From Trichomonas vaginalis G3 (lineage: Eukaryota > Parabasalia > Trichomonadida > Trichomonadidae): DNA of 64,000 nucleotides. The DNA lies in the NCBI RefSeq assembly GCF_026262505.1, contig NC_067208.1, positions 14,083,962-14,147,961 of the forward strand, written 5' to 3'. The position numbers and the translations under genes are program-made. The stretch's first letter is position 1; each line of letters begins with the position of its first letter. This document shows positions 48,595 through 59,399 of this stretch, one piece after another. The notes beneath the pieces were generated by a model. It was not told the origin of the DNA and made no database searches. It saw nothing but the letters and a program-made list of their open reading frames with translations.

Positions 48595-49153
48595 TAAAAA
48601 ATTATACCAACTTAAAATTAAAATATCTCCAAAGGAATTGATTAAAATGGCTAAACTCATAATATCCTTTCAATAGAGTAAGTTTCTGACTGTACACCTC
48701 ACAAATGTCATTGATTTCGAAGCATAACTTTTACCAACATTGTATACTAAGCATAACTTTTGTGCATTTCTCATCATTTGTACTCATACATCATCACTCA
48801 CAAAGAAACAGGGATTACAGCATCGATATCATTTACTAAATCCTTGTTCTATGATAACTATATCGACTCAGATAACTAAACCGATATAACAAACACAAAA
48901 TAGTGTCATTACCGATAGTATTCTAGCAAATGAAGGAACTGTTAAAATTGTTAGCCTTTGGCTGAAATCTGAACGAAATAAATCAATCTATTAAATAACT
49001 AATTAACTACAAAGCTTAAAAACTATCATATTCTGTCTATCATATTACTCTTTTTTTCTTTCCTTACATTCATACTCAATTTATGATCTTCAATATAGAA
49101 TTTAAGTAACTATATAATTTATGAATTCTAAATATTTTATTTTGCAAAAAATA
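48595..49153. other. Intergenic spacer
   Basis: About 560 bp between the ankyrin leader and the 3' end of the VIT-VWA gene. Close to the ankyrin start it still resembles the 5' flank of the sister copy. No other feature is recognised. Confidence 0.4.
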
Positions 49154-51391
49154 TCACATTTTGTTGATTATTGAATCCCAATCAACATCATTGAACTTTG
49201 ATTTCAAGAAGTTCTTTGCCTTCATGATGATGAGTGAATACTTTCCTTCAGAACCGTAATTCTTCATGATGTAAACAATTGCAGCAAGTGTAGCCGCAAC
49301 AACCTTTCCATATTTCTTTTCGATTTCCTTATTAACACCAGGGAAATCATCCCAAGAACCATCAACATTTTGAGACTGAATATTCTCGGAAATAGTAGAA
49401 TCAGAAGATTTAGAAGTATTTCTCCTTGCAGCTTCTTCCATCAATCTTCTTCTTGCAGGTTCTGCTGCTTCTTCAACTTCTCTTCTCTTTGAAGATTCTT
49501 CATATTCCATCTCTCCTTCAGAATAACAGTTAGCACATTCATATGGAATTATTTCTTCATCATCAAGAGCACAGGAAGCACATTCATATGGAATTATTTC
49601 TTCATCATCAAGAGCACAGGAAGCACAGTGATCAACGTGATTAATAAAATATTGAATTTTACCTCCTCCACAGTAACAGTCATCATCATCAGAATAATCC
49701 GTACTATTCCAATCATCATTAATATTTTCGTGAGATTCAAGATCAACACCAATGTAACTTGTGAATTTGCAAATTATTCCGGATTCAATTGATAATTTGA
49801 TACATCTTTGTTTTTCTTCTTCATTTGGTTCGCTCTCAAGTTTGTTCTCGATACCTGCTATTGTAAGCCTTGCAAACAATTGTTTGACACCAAAATTATC
49901 TGGAATTTCCATAACATTTACGATTTCTTCAACTGAATCATCGCCCATATCGCCACTGATCAAAACATTGTCTGTTTTAGAAGCTTTGACAATGAAACTC
50001 TGGGAACAATTTGCAAATAAAGGTGGTAAAGGCGAAGGCCATGTAAGAGTCAAGTCTGGAGCACTAATAGAGATATTACTTGCAGAAGTAGATATCGCTG
50101 ATTTAAGCATTTTGATGACGCATTCAGATAAATCATCTTTATCTGAAATTAAAGTGTAATTTCCTGCTGTTGCATGAGCAATGCCTTTAATAAGGCCCGG
50201 ATCTGCACCAGTACCGAGACCAATTGAGAATACCCTGATTTGTGAGCGATATTTATTACAAAGTGATAAAACTTGGTCTGGATTTTCAACTTCTCAATCA
50301 GTTAGGACAAAAACTTGTTTTGCGTATCCTTCTTTTGATTTGGTATTGATTATATACTCAAGAGGCTGATAAATTTCAGTTCCTCCTAAAACTGCTTTAA
50401 TTCTTTCAACCACTTTCATGCTATACTTAAATGTTTCGTTGTTGTAATCGCTTGGTGGGATGTGTGTAACATAATTACTTCCAAAACCATAAATTGCGTA
50501 TCTGCAGCCGACAGGAAGAGATTGAAGGAAAAATTTAAGAGCCTCTTTAGCTTTTGTGATTCTAGAACCTGCCATTGATCCTGATTGGTCAACAAGGAAA
50601 TAGAATTCGGAGTTTGTTTTGTCTTTTGATTCGAAATTTGGATAAGTGGAAATAGCAATATAATTATCACTTGAAACAGCAAAATTGAGGTTGTCTTCTG
50701 AGAAAACTGTCTTTATTATGATGCAATCTTCTGTTGGAATTGAACTAAGTTCGAAAAATGCTGTTCTCGTCTCAATAACTGATTTACAGTTCTTAACATT
50801 GATTGTAGCTTCTTTGATGTCATGATTTGTGATAATCTTTGTGGAAAATTTGAAGTCTTTGATGCCAATACTGCTTAAAGATGTTTTAACTCCACTTTGA
50901 TATGCAACTGTGAGCGGGATCTTGTAAAAAAGAGAGTTCTTGTCTAAGTCTGCAAGTAATGAAACTTTGAGATGGACTTCAGCAACTTTCTTAGCTGGTA
51001 AATTTCCTAAATTAAAGCGGTTAAGGCCATTTCCTATCATTTCGCCATGTATCACATGATGGCCTTGTTGTTTTGCTTCGTTGTATTCCTTTTTGGCTTC
51101 TTCTTTCGATCTAAGCTGAGGTTTGATTTTTTTTCCATCAACAATGAACAAACAATCATAGGAGCAATACTCTGAGTCGTTTGGAAAATAGTACGAGATA
51201 TCAGAAGCATTATTTGAAGTGTTTGTGAAAACTTGAGTAATGTTATAGCTTGCATAGTTATTGTACTGAACTCCTTCCATTCTGATTGAGGTGAACTCAA
51301 TGTCTCTATTATTTGAATCAACAAAGCCAAGAATCTCTTTAGAAAAATGAAGTGATAAAGTCAAAGCAAAAAATTTGCCACATGTGAACAT
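49154..51391 (-). pseudogene. VIT-VWA domain protein gene with one in-frame stop
   Basis: Two adjoining open stretches, 51391-50297 and 50293-49154, are in one frame separated by a single TGA at 50294-50296, where homologues would have a sense codon after FVLTD. Of about 745 codons, the first 120 form a VIT domain (GVQYNNYASYNITQVF, then YFPND and SKEEAKKEYNEA). Next comes a von Willebrand A domain with the metal site DQSGSMAG (DxSxS) and, past the stop, the closing strand IRVFSIGLGTGADPGLIKG. Later parts hold a Cys-rich duplicated segment and a helical tail (KEIEKKYGKVVAATLAAIVY) like the carboxyl region of related proteins. The start is the ATG at 51391 since TTG precedes it. It is probably a very young pseudogene or has a sequencing error; start at the natural ATG gives a truncated protein. 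Confidence 0.8.
49533..49627. repeat. 45-bp tandem duplication in the VIT-VWA gene
   Basis: Two copies of a 45-bp unit (49533-49577 and 49578-49622) encode YECASCALDDEEIIP twice in a row, followed by a diverged third Cys pair (YECANCYSEGE). The frame is kept. The repeated C-x-x-C may bind metal together with nearby Cys and His residues. Confidence 0.8.
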
Positions 51392-52173
51392 CAAAATTAT
51401 TATTTATCATATATATAATTAAAATATTAAAAACAAAAATTCAATAATGATATGAAAATTTTTGATAAAAATTTTCAATAAAATAAATCTATTCTTAATA
51501 TAAGAACAATTTTATTAAATTTTTAAAAACGGTTTTTGATTAATCTATTTCAAATTTTGTCCTTAACGGTTTTCTTCATCCTTTTTCATGTAAAAAAAAT
51601 AAACATTTCTTCATCCAAGCGATTCCCTATTTTGACATTTCGGACAAGCTTGAAACAATAAAGTATTTAGTATTTGTAAACACAAAATTAATGAAAAATG
51701 AGATTTTGGATATGAAAATCTAAATGGATGATATCAGAATGAAAAATGAGCTCACAAAACGTTACTATTGGTATTAAAAGAACTATTAACTATAGATTAA
51801 GTGTTGTTGATGAAATTTACGCTTAAATGGGATTTTTCACTATGATTGAATTGATATTTTTCTGAATAAGCTTAGTCATAGAATTAATGCATTACACTCT
51901 ACCTTTTCATAGTTTTAAAATATAAAAAAACATAAGGAAGAAGATTAGATGACTAAATAACGTTTTTTAAACTAAGCAAGTGAAACCAGCAAGAAGAATA
52001 TATCATATTCGGCCATATTTGATTGTTTTAGAAGTAAAATAATAAATGCACAAAAAAATAAGGAAATGATGAAAAAAACGTATGATTTGAAGAACCACAT
52101 TAATATTTTCCATCCTATACTATATTGATATTCTATTTCTCCTCTAATTCATTAATTTGACATCTTTGGAGAA
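51392..52173. other. Divergent promoter spacer
   Basis: AT-rich 780 bp between the starts of the VIT-VWA gene and the small coiled-coil gene. Nothing else is recognised. Confidence 0.45.
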
Positions 52174-52749
52174 ATGCTAAACGTACACGAAACTATGCTC
52201 GCATCTGAAAACGTTTGCCCTAACATTAATACAACACCAACAAAGAGAAGAAGGACGAGGTTTAGCATAGAATCTCAACAAAGCCGTCAGAGTTCTAAAA
52301 ACAATTCTCCTATGTGCTCTCCACTAAATTCCTCAAGTGATGGCGAATGGTCAAAGTTCCAGGCAGAGTTAAATACTGTCAAAGAACAATCAAAATTATA
52401 CGAGAATGATTCAGTTAGCGATGGAAGCATCCTTTCAGAATATGATTCTCCAAATCAAGCTAATGATCTTGAATCACAGCGCAAAACTCTTGAACTCATG
52501 AAGAAGAATCTTGAAATCAATGAAGAAATGAGGAAATTATATGATGAACAAAATGAAATGATTGAATACTTTAAGTATCAGTTAGTTGACATTACACGCG
52601 CTAGAATTCTTGCAGAATGTAACAAGAAAGGCAAAAAAGCACAAGATATAGATACAAATGGTATCTTGGAGGCTCTTGATTTAAGAAGAACAGATCCAAT
52701 GAATCTAACCGAAGTGTTGCAAGGTGCAACAGAAGCTTTGTTAATATAA
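52174..52749 (+). CDS. Small coiled-coil hypothetical protein
   Basis: The 191-residue protein has a disordered amino half with a basic cluster (TKRRRTRFS) that could be a nuclear signal, and Ser-rich phrases (QSRQSSKNNS, SDGSILSEYDS). A strong coiled coil lies at about residues 100-140 (SQRKTLELMKKNLEINEEM). The carboxyl end is DIDTNGILEALDLRRTDPMN. No family is recognised. Composition and ORF integrity support a real gene. Confidence 0.6.
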   Translation: MLNVHETMLASENVCPNINTTPTKRRRTRFSIESQQSRQSSKNNSPMCSPLNSSSDGEWSKFQAELNTVKEQSKLYENDSVSDGSILSEYDSPNQANDLESQRKTLELMKKNLEINEEMRKLYDEQNEMIEYFKYQLVDITRARILAECNKKGKKAQDIDTNGILEALDLRRTDPMNLTEVLQGATEALLI

Positions 52750-54075
52750 GAATAATATATTTTCATATTTTTAGTTATTATTTTTCATCTTATTCGTATT
52801 TATAAATTCATTTATCTATATTACTATGAATTAGTGAATATATTTTGAAAAGGTAAAATTATTATAATGTTATTATTCTTTTTTATATAAATACAAGCTG
52901 AAAATAAATTTTTGACTACCAAATAATGAAATTTAAATATGTGCCTGTTTATGAGTCTTTTGATTGCCATTCTTTCTAAATATTTAAAAAAAGCCCTAAT
53001 AAAATAATAAAATAAAGGTAACTAAACTCCTTTCGCCGATCCGATTTGCTCCATATTTAAAATATAGCTTGCATATGTAGAAGAAAAGCTAATTTTGAAG
53101 TACGCCCGAAATCCACCAACAGGATTTCGAGCTACTAAAAAGGTACTTTTAAATGTGATTTTTTTATAAAAAATTAAATTTATTTTAAGATCAGACTAAA
53201 AACCAATTTTATGGAAAATCTATATCGACAAATTTATTACTTATTGGGTATATAGATTTTTTGATTATGGCGATTATGTCTGATATGCTTCCAATAAGCC
53301 AAAACACATTTCATACTGATTTCTATAAAAGGTATCTTTATTATAGAAGTGTAAGCTATATCTGTTTGTTTTTTTATTATAACAAATTCAAAATTCTCTT
53401 ATAAGGACTAGATGAAATCTGTATTATTAAATCATTAGCTAAATGAAGGTTCAAATAGAAAGTAAATATCAATTTATATGATACTGAAACCAAATAGTTC
53501 TTTTAATAAAAGATAACACGCTGAAAATTATTGAGTATTTGCAAATCTCAAAAATCTATTGGTGAATTTGGCTCAACTTTTAAAATTATAACATCCATAT
53601 CAAATCATAAAAGCAGACAAAAATTAAAGCCAAACCTATCGGCCAATTTTTTTTTGATATTTTGATTTTTGAGGTATACTTTTAAAAGTGGATTTAAAGC
53701 ACTTATGAAAAAACATTAACTTCTGTCGTTATGATTATTGATTTAGACAATAATGATTTTAATCTTTGATTATCAAAACACTAAAGTCATCTTTTTAACA
53801 TTTGCTTGGTAGCATTAACTCAAGTCTAAAGTACTATTTTATGTGGCACTCTTAGAATTTTTGTATTCATTGTACACGCTGAAATAGTACCATTAAAGTT
53901 ATGGCGGACTTTCAAAAAATAGTTTGGTCACCTTTAATAAAATTGGGAATTGGGACGGTTATTCCAAATTCGGATCGAAATTTGATGGCAGTATATTTAA
54001 TTGTATGAATTATTCAACCCGTTTTATTTTAAATACAATAAAAAGTACGGAACGGTCATAAAAAATTGAGAGTTG
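52750..54075. other. Long spacer with one short perfect hairpin
   Basis: About 1.3 kb without a gene. CGAAATCC at 53107-53114 pairs with GGATTTCG at 53122-53129 across a 7-base loop. The segment near 53029-53130 is less AT-rich than the rest and may be an old element scrap. No target duplication or long inverted repeat is seen. Confidence 0.4.
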
Positions 54076-55263
54076 CTAAAAAATTGCTTTATGTGAAATG
54101 AGAACTTCAACAATTTCTATATTGTTTTTACGTGCAGCAGTCTGAAGTGCGGTTTCTCCATCTTCATCTTTTTCATTGATATTCGCACCATGTGAAATGA
54201 GAACTTCGGCGGTTTCTTTACAATTATAATATGCTGCAGAATGAAGTGCGGTTTTTCCATAGTTATCTTTTTCATTGACATTCGCACCATATGAAATGAG
54301 AGCTTCAACAGCTTCTATATTATTATAAAATGCTGCAATATGAAGTGCAGTTTTTCCATCTTCATTTTTTTCATTGATATTTACACCTTGTGAAAGGAAG
54401 TATTCGAAAAGGGATGGAATATTAAATATCGCTGAATAAACGAAACATCTTCTTATATCATTTGTTTGATCGAAATGAACTAAAAAGGATTCAAGATTAT
54501 TGAAAATTCCACAATATTCTATATCGATCCCCATATTGTACTCATTCTTCAAGAATGTAACAAAATCAATGTTGTGTGAAATTATTGCATATTCCATGCA
54601 TTTTTTGTCTGGTTTTTTATTTTTCAAACATTCATTCATGATCTCTGGATTTCCTCCTAAAAATGAAAATTGAAGACATATTTCAGTTATTCTTGAGTTG
54701 AATTTTGTTCTTAAAAACTTGAAACAATCAACTGCTCCATGGTAACAGCATAATTCAAGTAATGAATATCCTTCTTTAGTATATGGATATAAATTGCTTT
54801 GAAGAATTTGATATTTATCAAATCCTTCTCTTTCAGTGAACGAAATGAATATTTCTAAGTCATTATTCATAATTGCTCTGTATATTGTATTCTCTGTATG
54901 AATATCGAGATTTTTAAAATTATCTTTTTCGAAGTTATCATATTTGTCTAATTTAATTCCATATTCTTTATAAAATAGGAAATTTGAGATATGTATGACA
55001 GTGTTGACCTCTTTGACATGGTATTCATCAGATATGAGTTTGGCAAGAGATAAATATGACTTTGTATAGCGATTATTATACGGAATGATATGTAAAATGT
55101 CTCTTATAACATATGTAGGTAGACATTTCTTTGAATCAATCAATTCTGTTTTGATCATTTTGTAAATTGAGTTTAATTCTTCTTCTTTTTCCGTTTTCAA
55201 CTGATATAATGCATTGAATATATCGATATAGTATTTGTAGTAGCTTCACAATTCACTGTATTT

Positions 55264-55964
55264 GTTTGGATGAGAGTAGGGGTAATTTTAGCTAAAAGTG
55301 ACACACATGTAAAAAGTGACACACTCATGAAGGGTGTGATTACCGATCGGTAATTTCGACAGTTTAGAATTTAAAATTTTTTATGGAACTGTTGCGAGTT
55401 TCATAAAGAATTTAAGGAATATAAGCAAAGATTTGAATCAAAATCTTAGACCTAAGCCGCTCGATTCGCTCGCGGCTTCCGCGAATTACAGATCAGCAAA
55501 GATTTGAATCAAAATCTTCGAACTAAGCCGATCGCTTCGCTCGCGGCTTTCTTTATTATTTTAAATTTGCATATTTCCATCAAAAGTTCATAAGGTAAAA
55601 AATTTCGTTTATTTTTACTAAGAAAAAAAAGTTTTTTGATAATAAATTTATTTTATTTCGAAAAAGTAGCAATAATCGTAAAAGGGTATTGATAGGCTTG
55701 CTAAAGTAACTAATTTTAGCTGTCAAATACTTTTGTATTTTGAAGTAAATTAGTATAAATTTGATATTATTTTAACTCCCTTTGAAAACCTCAATTTTCC
55801 ATACAGAGGGAAAGGGAATAGCATCCAATATTCCCTGAGAATGGTTGCGCATTCTCAGTTCCCTCTATATTTCGAACGAAGCTCTCATTGGTCTTTTTTT
55901 TTAATACTAAACGTTTTTTTTCCTGTCACTTTTAGCTAAAATTTGGGTTTGCCGTTTGGATGAG
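55264..55964. mobile_element. 679-bp non-coding element with 11-bp target duplication inside the ankyrin gene
   Basis: GTTTGGATGAG occurs at 55264-55274 and 55954-55964, flanking 55275-55953. Inside the ends, AATTTTAGCTAAAAGTGACA is inverted (left near 55283-55303, right near 55924-55943), while the outermost ten bases match poorly. The sister ankyrin gene has an uninterrupted GTTTGGATGA with matching sequence on both sides (48569-48600), which proves the insertion. An 11-bp duplication fits a Mutator-like element. There is no coding potential. The interior carries two GC-rich hairpin repeats. Confidence 0.88.
55424..55549. repeat. Two 55-bp direct repeats, each with two hairpins
   Basis: The copies at 55424-55478 and 55495-55549 differ at a few bases. 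Each contains a near-palindrome AAGATTTGAATCAAAATCTT followed by a G+C-rich stem AAGCCG...GCGGCTT with a loop of about ten bases. The second stem stands out strongly from the AT-rich background. These may be transposase binding sites or transcription stops of the host element. Confidence 0.75.
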
Positions 55965-56273
55965 CGTCTTGGTCGGACATTACTAATTTTTTCCCATATA
56001 ACTTACCACTTAAATTCATTAGAAGAAAAATATCCTATGTTATAAATGTGAAAAACAATGACTACAAAGAAATCTGTAAAATTCGAGAAGTCTCCGAAAT
56101 TAACTTAGAGTTATCATATGCAAATGATAGGTATGATATATGTTTATCACTTAATTGTGAATCGCTCAATCTGAAGGAAAATTAATCCAAAATTTGTAAA
56201 AAGTTTACAACTATTCAAAGTTACCCCCTTAAAATTTATCTAAAAAATTTTTTTTATTTTAGAAAAAATAAAG

Positions 56274-58010
56274 ATGAATCAATCGAATGTAGTTCAGTCC
56301 AATTCTCATGCGCAATTAAGTATTGTAGAACCTGCAGTTGAAATTGCAGATAAGCAACCAAACAAGCCAGGTGTTTTAATTTTATCAAGAATTGATGACA
56401 ATTATCAGTTACATTGGGGCCCTCTCGATGGAAATCCAGCCCAAAGAATTGCTGCTGTCTTCAGAGGTCAATCGAGTGCAGATTTTACAACGGAAAGCTG
56501 GGAATTTGGCAAACCTTTGAACGTCGATTGCCAAAAACTCAACTGTCTTTATTTAACTGAAAATCCACTTACAATTACTTTCCAAAACCAAACAGAACAA
56601 AAGAGAACATTCAAAATTAAAGTTTCCGAATTCACCTCACTTGCAGAATTTATTGAAAGGCTTATTGTCAACGGAATTGCTGTTCCTTCCGACGAAAGGC
56701 CCTTCAGTTTGTCATTCTACCGCAAATGCCATAAAGGCGTTTTCTTTTATTCTCCTCCTTATATTCAATTACAGTTTGATCAATTTTCAAATCTCGCCAA
56801 CTTCTGGACAAATGTTCATGAGTTCTTCCAGCGTTTAATTATTCACTTAGATAGAAGCGATACCCTTCCAAAAGATCCTTTGTTCCCATTAGGCCTCGCA
56901 GCACGCGCAGCTCATGATAGAGTGTACGAGCAAATCAATGTTTTCATTGCTGAACAACCTGTTTACGAGCAAATCGATTCCAAGAAGTGGTCAGAAATGT
57001 TTGATGAAGAAGGAAGAGCTAAAAACCCAGAAGAATTCAAGAACATTATTTACCATGCAGGTATTGATAAAGATACACTTCCAAAGGCACTGCCATTCGT
57101 CTTTGGAGTTTATCCTTTAACATCTACCGAAAAGGAACGCGAAATTCAACATGAAAAGCAAAAGAAAGAATTCGATATACTCGTAGAAGAAGTAAATCTA
57201 CTCGAACAAGATCAAATTCTTGCAAATAAGAAGCTAAATGGCGCATTTCGTGTTATTAGCCACGATATCTCAAGAACAGACCGTCAAAACATCGCTTTCA
57301 AGGAAGTAACAAAGCCTGGCCTTACAATGCTTACTACTTTGCTTCAATCTTACTGTATTTTCAATCCTCCGATATCATATCTACAAGGCATGAACGATTT
57401 GTTCGTTCCCATCATTTTAGCATATATTCCAGACTGGGACGATGACGGAAATCCAATAGATTCCGAAGGAAAAATAATTGATCACGAAAAATTGATGGCA
57501 GACATTTTCTGGTGCTTCGATGCTATGCTACGTAATACCAATCAGCTTTCCTTCCTAGCATCAGTCACAGAACAATGCCAGGCTCAAGCAATAATTGTTA
57601 ATAAGATTTTAACAAAAGTTTCGCCATTGGCAGCCATCTGGATGCGCCGCAATAATCTCCATCAGCTATTGTGGTGCTATTCTGACTTCGTTCTTCTTTT
57701 CAAGAGATCATTTGAATACATTTGGACAGTTTGGTTCCAATTCAACTGTTCACCTGATTCAATCCACTGGCTGACATATTTCGTCGCAGCCCTCATCATG
57801 GAAACCTTCCCGAAGTTGACACAAATGAAAGATGTAACAATTCCAACGGTTATGGAACGATTCCCTGTATTTATGAAGGACTTGGACCATCACAGACTCG
57901 GTTTGATCTCGCTTTGGCTCGCTTCTCAATACAAATTTGAGCCACAGCCTCCGACACCAGAAACAGAGACCCCGAAGTTCGATTTCTTCCATCCGTCATG
58001 GGAGCAGTAA
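56274..58010 (+). CDS. TBC-domain RabGAP (TBC1D15/GYP7-like)
   Basis: The 578-residue protein has a beta-rich amino domain (about 35-190) of the kind preceding TBC in TBC1D15/17 and GYP7. A TBC domain follows at about 265-560. The arginine finger is in ISHDISRTDR (R334) and the glutamine finger in YLQGMNDL (Q371), so both catalytic residues are kept. Later TBC signatures include DIFWCFDAML, LLWCYSDFVLLFKRSF, IWTVW and HRLGLISLWL. It should speed GTP hydrolysis by a Rab, acting in membrane traffic; the Rab partner cannot be told. The start ATG lies after an A-rich run at 56274. Confidence 0.92.
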   Translation: MNQSNVVQSNSHAQLSIVEPAVEIADKQPNKPGVLILSRIDDNYQLHWGPLDGNPAQRIAAVFRGQSSADFTTESWEFGKPLNVDCQKLNCLYLTENPLTITFQNQTEQKRTFKIKVSEFTSLAEFIERLIVNGIAVPSDERPFSLSFYRKCHKGVFFYSPPYIQLQFDQFSNLANFWTNVHEFFQRLIIHLDRSDTLPKDPLFPLGLAARAAHDRVYEQINVFIAEQPVYEQIDSKKWSEMFDEEGRAKNPEEFKNIIYHAGIDKDTLPKALPFVFGVYPLTSTEKEREIQHEKQKKEFDILVEEVNLLEQDQILANKKLNGAFRVISHDISRTDRQNIAFKEVTKPGLTMLTTLLQSYCIFNPPISYLQGMNDLFVPIILAYIPDWDDDGNPIDSEGKIIDHEKLMADIFWCFDAMLRNTNQLSFLASVTEQCQAQAIIVNKILTKVSPLAAIWMRRNNLHQLLWCYSDFVLLFKRSFEYIWTVWFQFNCSPDSIHWLTYFVAALIMETFPKLTQMKDVTIPTVMERFPVFMKDLDHHRLGLISLWLASQYKFEPQPPTPETETPKFDFFHPSWEQ

Positions 58011-58663
58011 TTATATTTTCATGTGAGATTTAAATTTAAGTTATTTTATTTAATAAAATTTAAATGAAATTAAATATTTTTTTTATTTCAAGATATGTTT
58101 ATCTTCATTACTATATATATTAAACAATTACTTAGAGTTAACTAAATTTTTATTGTTTTATTCATTTATGCATTAAATGGTAAGAAAGCTCATAGTTTTA
58201 AAAATATTTTGAGGTGACATTGAAGATCCTTGGTTAGGCAAGTTTGGATTCTCTATCATTACGAAGGGAAAATGCAAATTAAAGAACATCTCTTCATAAA
58301 AGATGTTGAGAATATGGTTTTGTATATAGAAATAATATGACATCACTGTACATATGTGTAAATTCAAAATAAATTTTCATATAAATAAAATATAGAATTT
58401 ATACATCTGTACTGTGATATGATCAGCACAAAGATTGAGTATATTTGTTTATTATTCATCTGTTGATTTAATCTATTTAATGAAGAATATCAAAACAAAA
58501 ACCAGGAATAAAGAAAAAGTATTGAGGTTTTTGGGTACGTATGATTAATGAAAGTATTAGCACTATAAGATATTAATTAGAAAATGTAAATTTTTCGCTT
58601 GATATAATAATTTTAAAACAAAATAAAAAGAAAAGTAATAATTTGATTTTGAAATGAATTATC
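58011..58663. other. Spacer between convergent genes
   Basis: AT-rich, about 650 bp, no recognisable gene, RNA or repeat. Confidence 0.45.
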
Positions 58664-58939
58664 TCATTGATTAGCAATGACGTGTTCTAATTGTTCATTC
58701 GAGATTTTGTTATAAGCTTTAGATTCATCTTCAATAAATTCTTTGTTGCACGGGCAGCATCTGTTGCAGATGTGAATTCCAAGATAGAAAATTACAATGC
58801 AAACAAATATCCATGAAACTGATATTATTAATATCCAATGATCAGCAACGACTGTTGCTGTTGTTTTGGAGGTGCTATCTAGCACTTTTCGGACTAGTTC
58901 TTCCTTTCCTTCAATCTTATTATTGTAATAACCAGTCAT
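58664..58939 (-). CDS. Small single-span membrane protein
   Basis: Ninety-one residues with a charged head, one membrane span at about 35-57 (ILIISVSWIFVCIVIFYLGI), directly followed by CNRCCPC. A Cys cluster next to a span is a typical palmitoylation site. A short acidic tail of about 30 residues follows. No family is recognised. The protein-like layout supports a real gene despite its size. Confidence 0.55.
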   Translation of the reverse strand: MTGYYNNKIEGKEELVRKVLDSTSKTTATVVADHWILIISVSWIFVCIVIFYLGIHICNRCCPCNKEFIEDESKAYNKISNEQLEHVIANQ

Positions 58940-59148
58940 TTCCTATATTTTCTCAGAAAAATCTGAAACCTTTACAGAATGTCACTTTTATTCGATCTAA
59001 AATTTCATTTGGATTTGAAAGCGTATTGAATGAATTTGAAATTGCGTCTTTAAATCAAATGTGAAAGAGTTGTCACTTTTTAAAGAAAGAAATGAAAAAA
59101 TCCCAAGAAAAAAATCATCTGAAAGTGGATGGGAAAATGATATTTTAA

Positions 59149-59313
59149 TGCTGTGATTATCATTTTCCTATTGTAGATAGTAAGCATACTAATTGCAGAA
59201 AGTGTTTTGAGATGACTATGAATGAATTCTTATCTTTAACTGATGCAGAACAAATAGAGAATTTTTTGATTTTTCAAAAAAGTGACATGAAAGAAGCTTT
59301 CATATCCAGCTAA
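59149..59313 (+). pseudogene. Unassigned gene scrap with Cys/His pattern
   Basis: An open stretch without an amino start reads CCDYHFPIVDSKHTNCRKCF, then EMTMNEFLSLTDAEQIENFL, ending with TAA at 59311. The C-C-x-x-H and C-x-x-C pairs and the helical end look like the tail of a real protein rather than chance. It could be a short gene from the ATG at 59212. The family is unknown. Confidence 0.3.
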
Positions 59314-59399
59314 CAAGGAAGAACAAACTTGTATACGAAAAGGGTTTTTGCAATAATATTATCCTTTTCATTGATGATTGCAAATTCGATTATATAATT

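Larger units (their letters stand above)
54076..55980 (-). pseudogene. DUF3447-ankyrin gene interrupted by a transposable element
   Basis: The original start is the ATG at 55980, reading MSDQDAHPN up to 55954. There a 679-bp element intervenes, and the frame resumes at 55274 after the duplicated target. It then reaches a TGA at 55248-55246, in the leader SEL-stop-SYYKYYIDIFNALYQLK. From an internal ATG at 55158 the remaining 360 residues are open: the DUF3447 region, then four ankyrin repeats (TALHIAAFYNN..., SHGANINEKDEDG). Over the DUF3447 region it is nearly identical to the copy at 47-48.5 kb, so the two arose by very recent duplication or gene conversion. The element and the extra stop together make normal expression unlikely. 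Confidence 0.85.

Noticed and set aside
53107-53129. Perfect 8-bp hairpin as a transcription terminator
   Set aside because: No gene ends nearby and such hairpins are not known terminators in these nuclear genomes.
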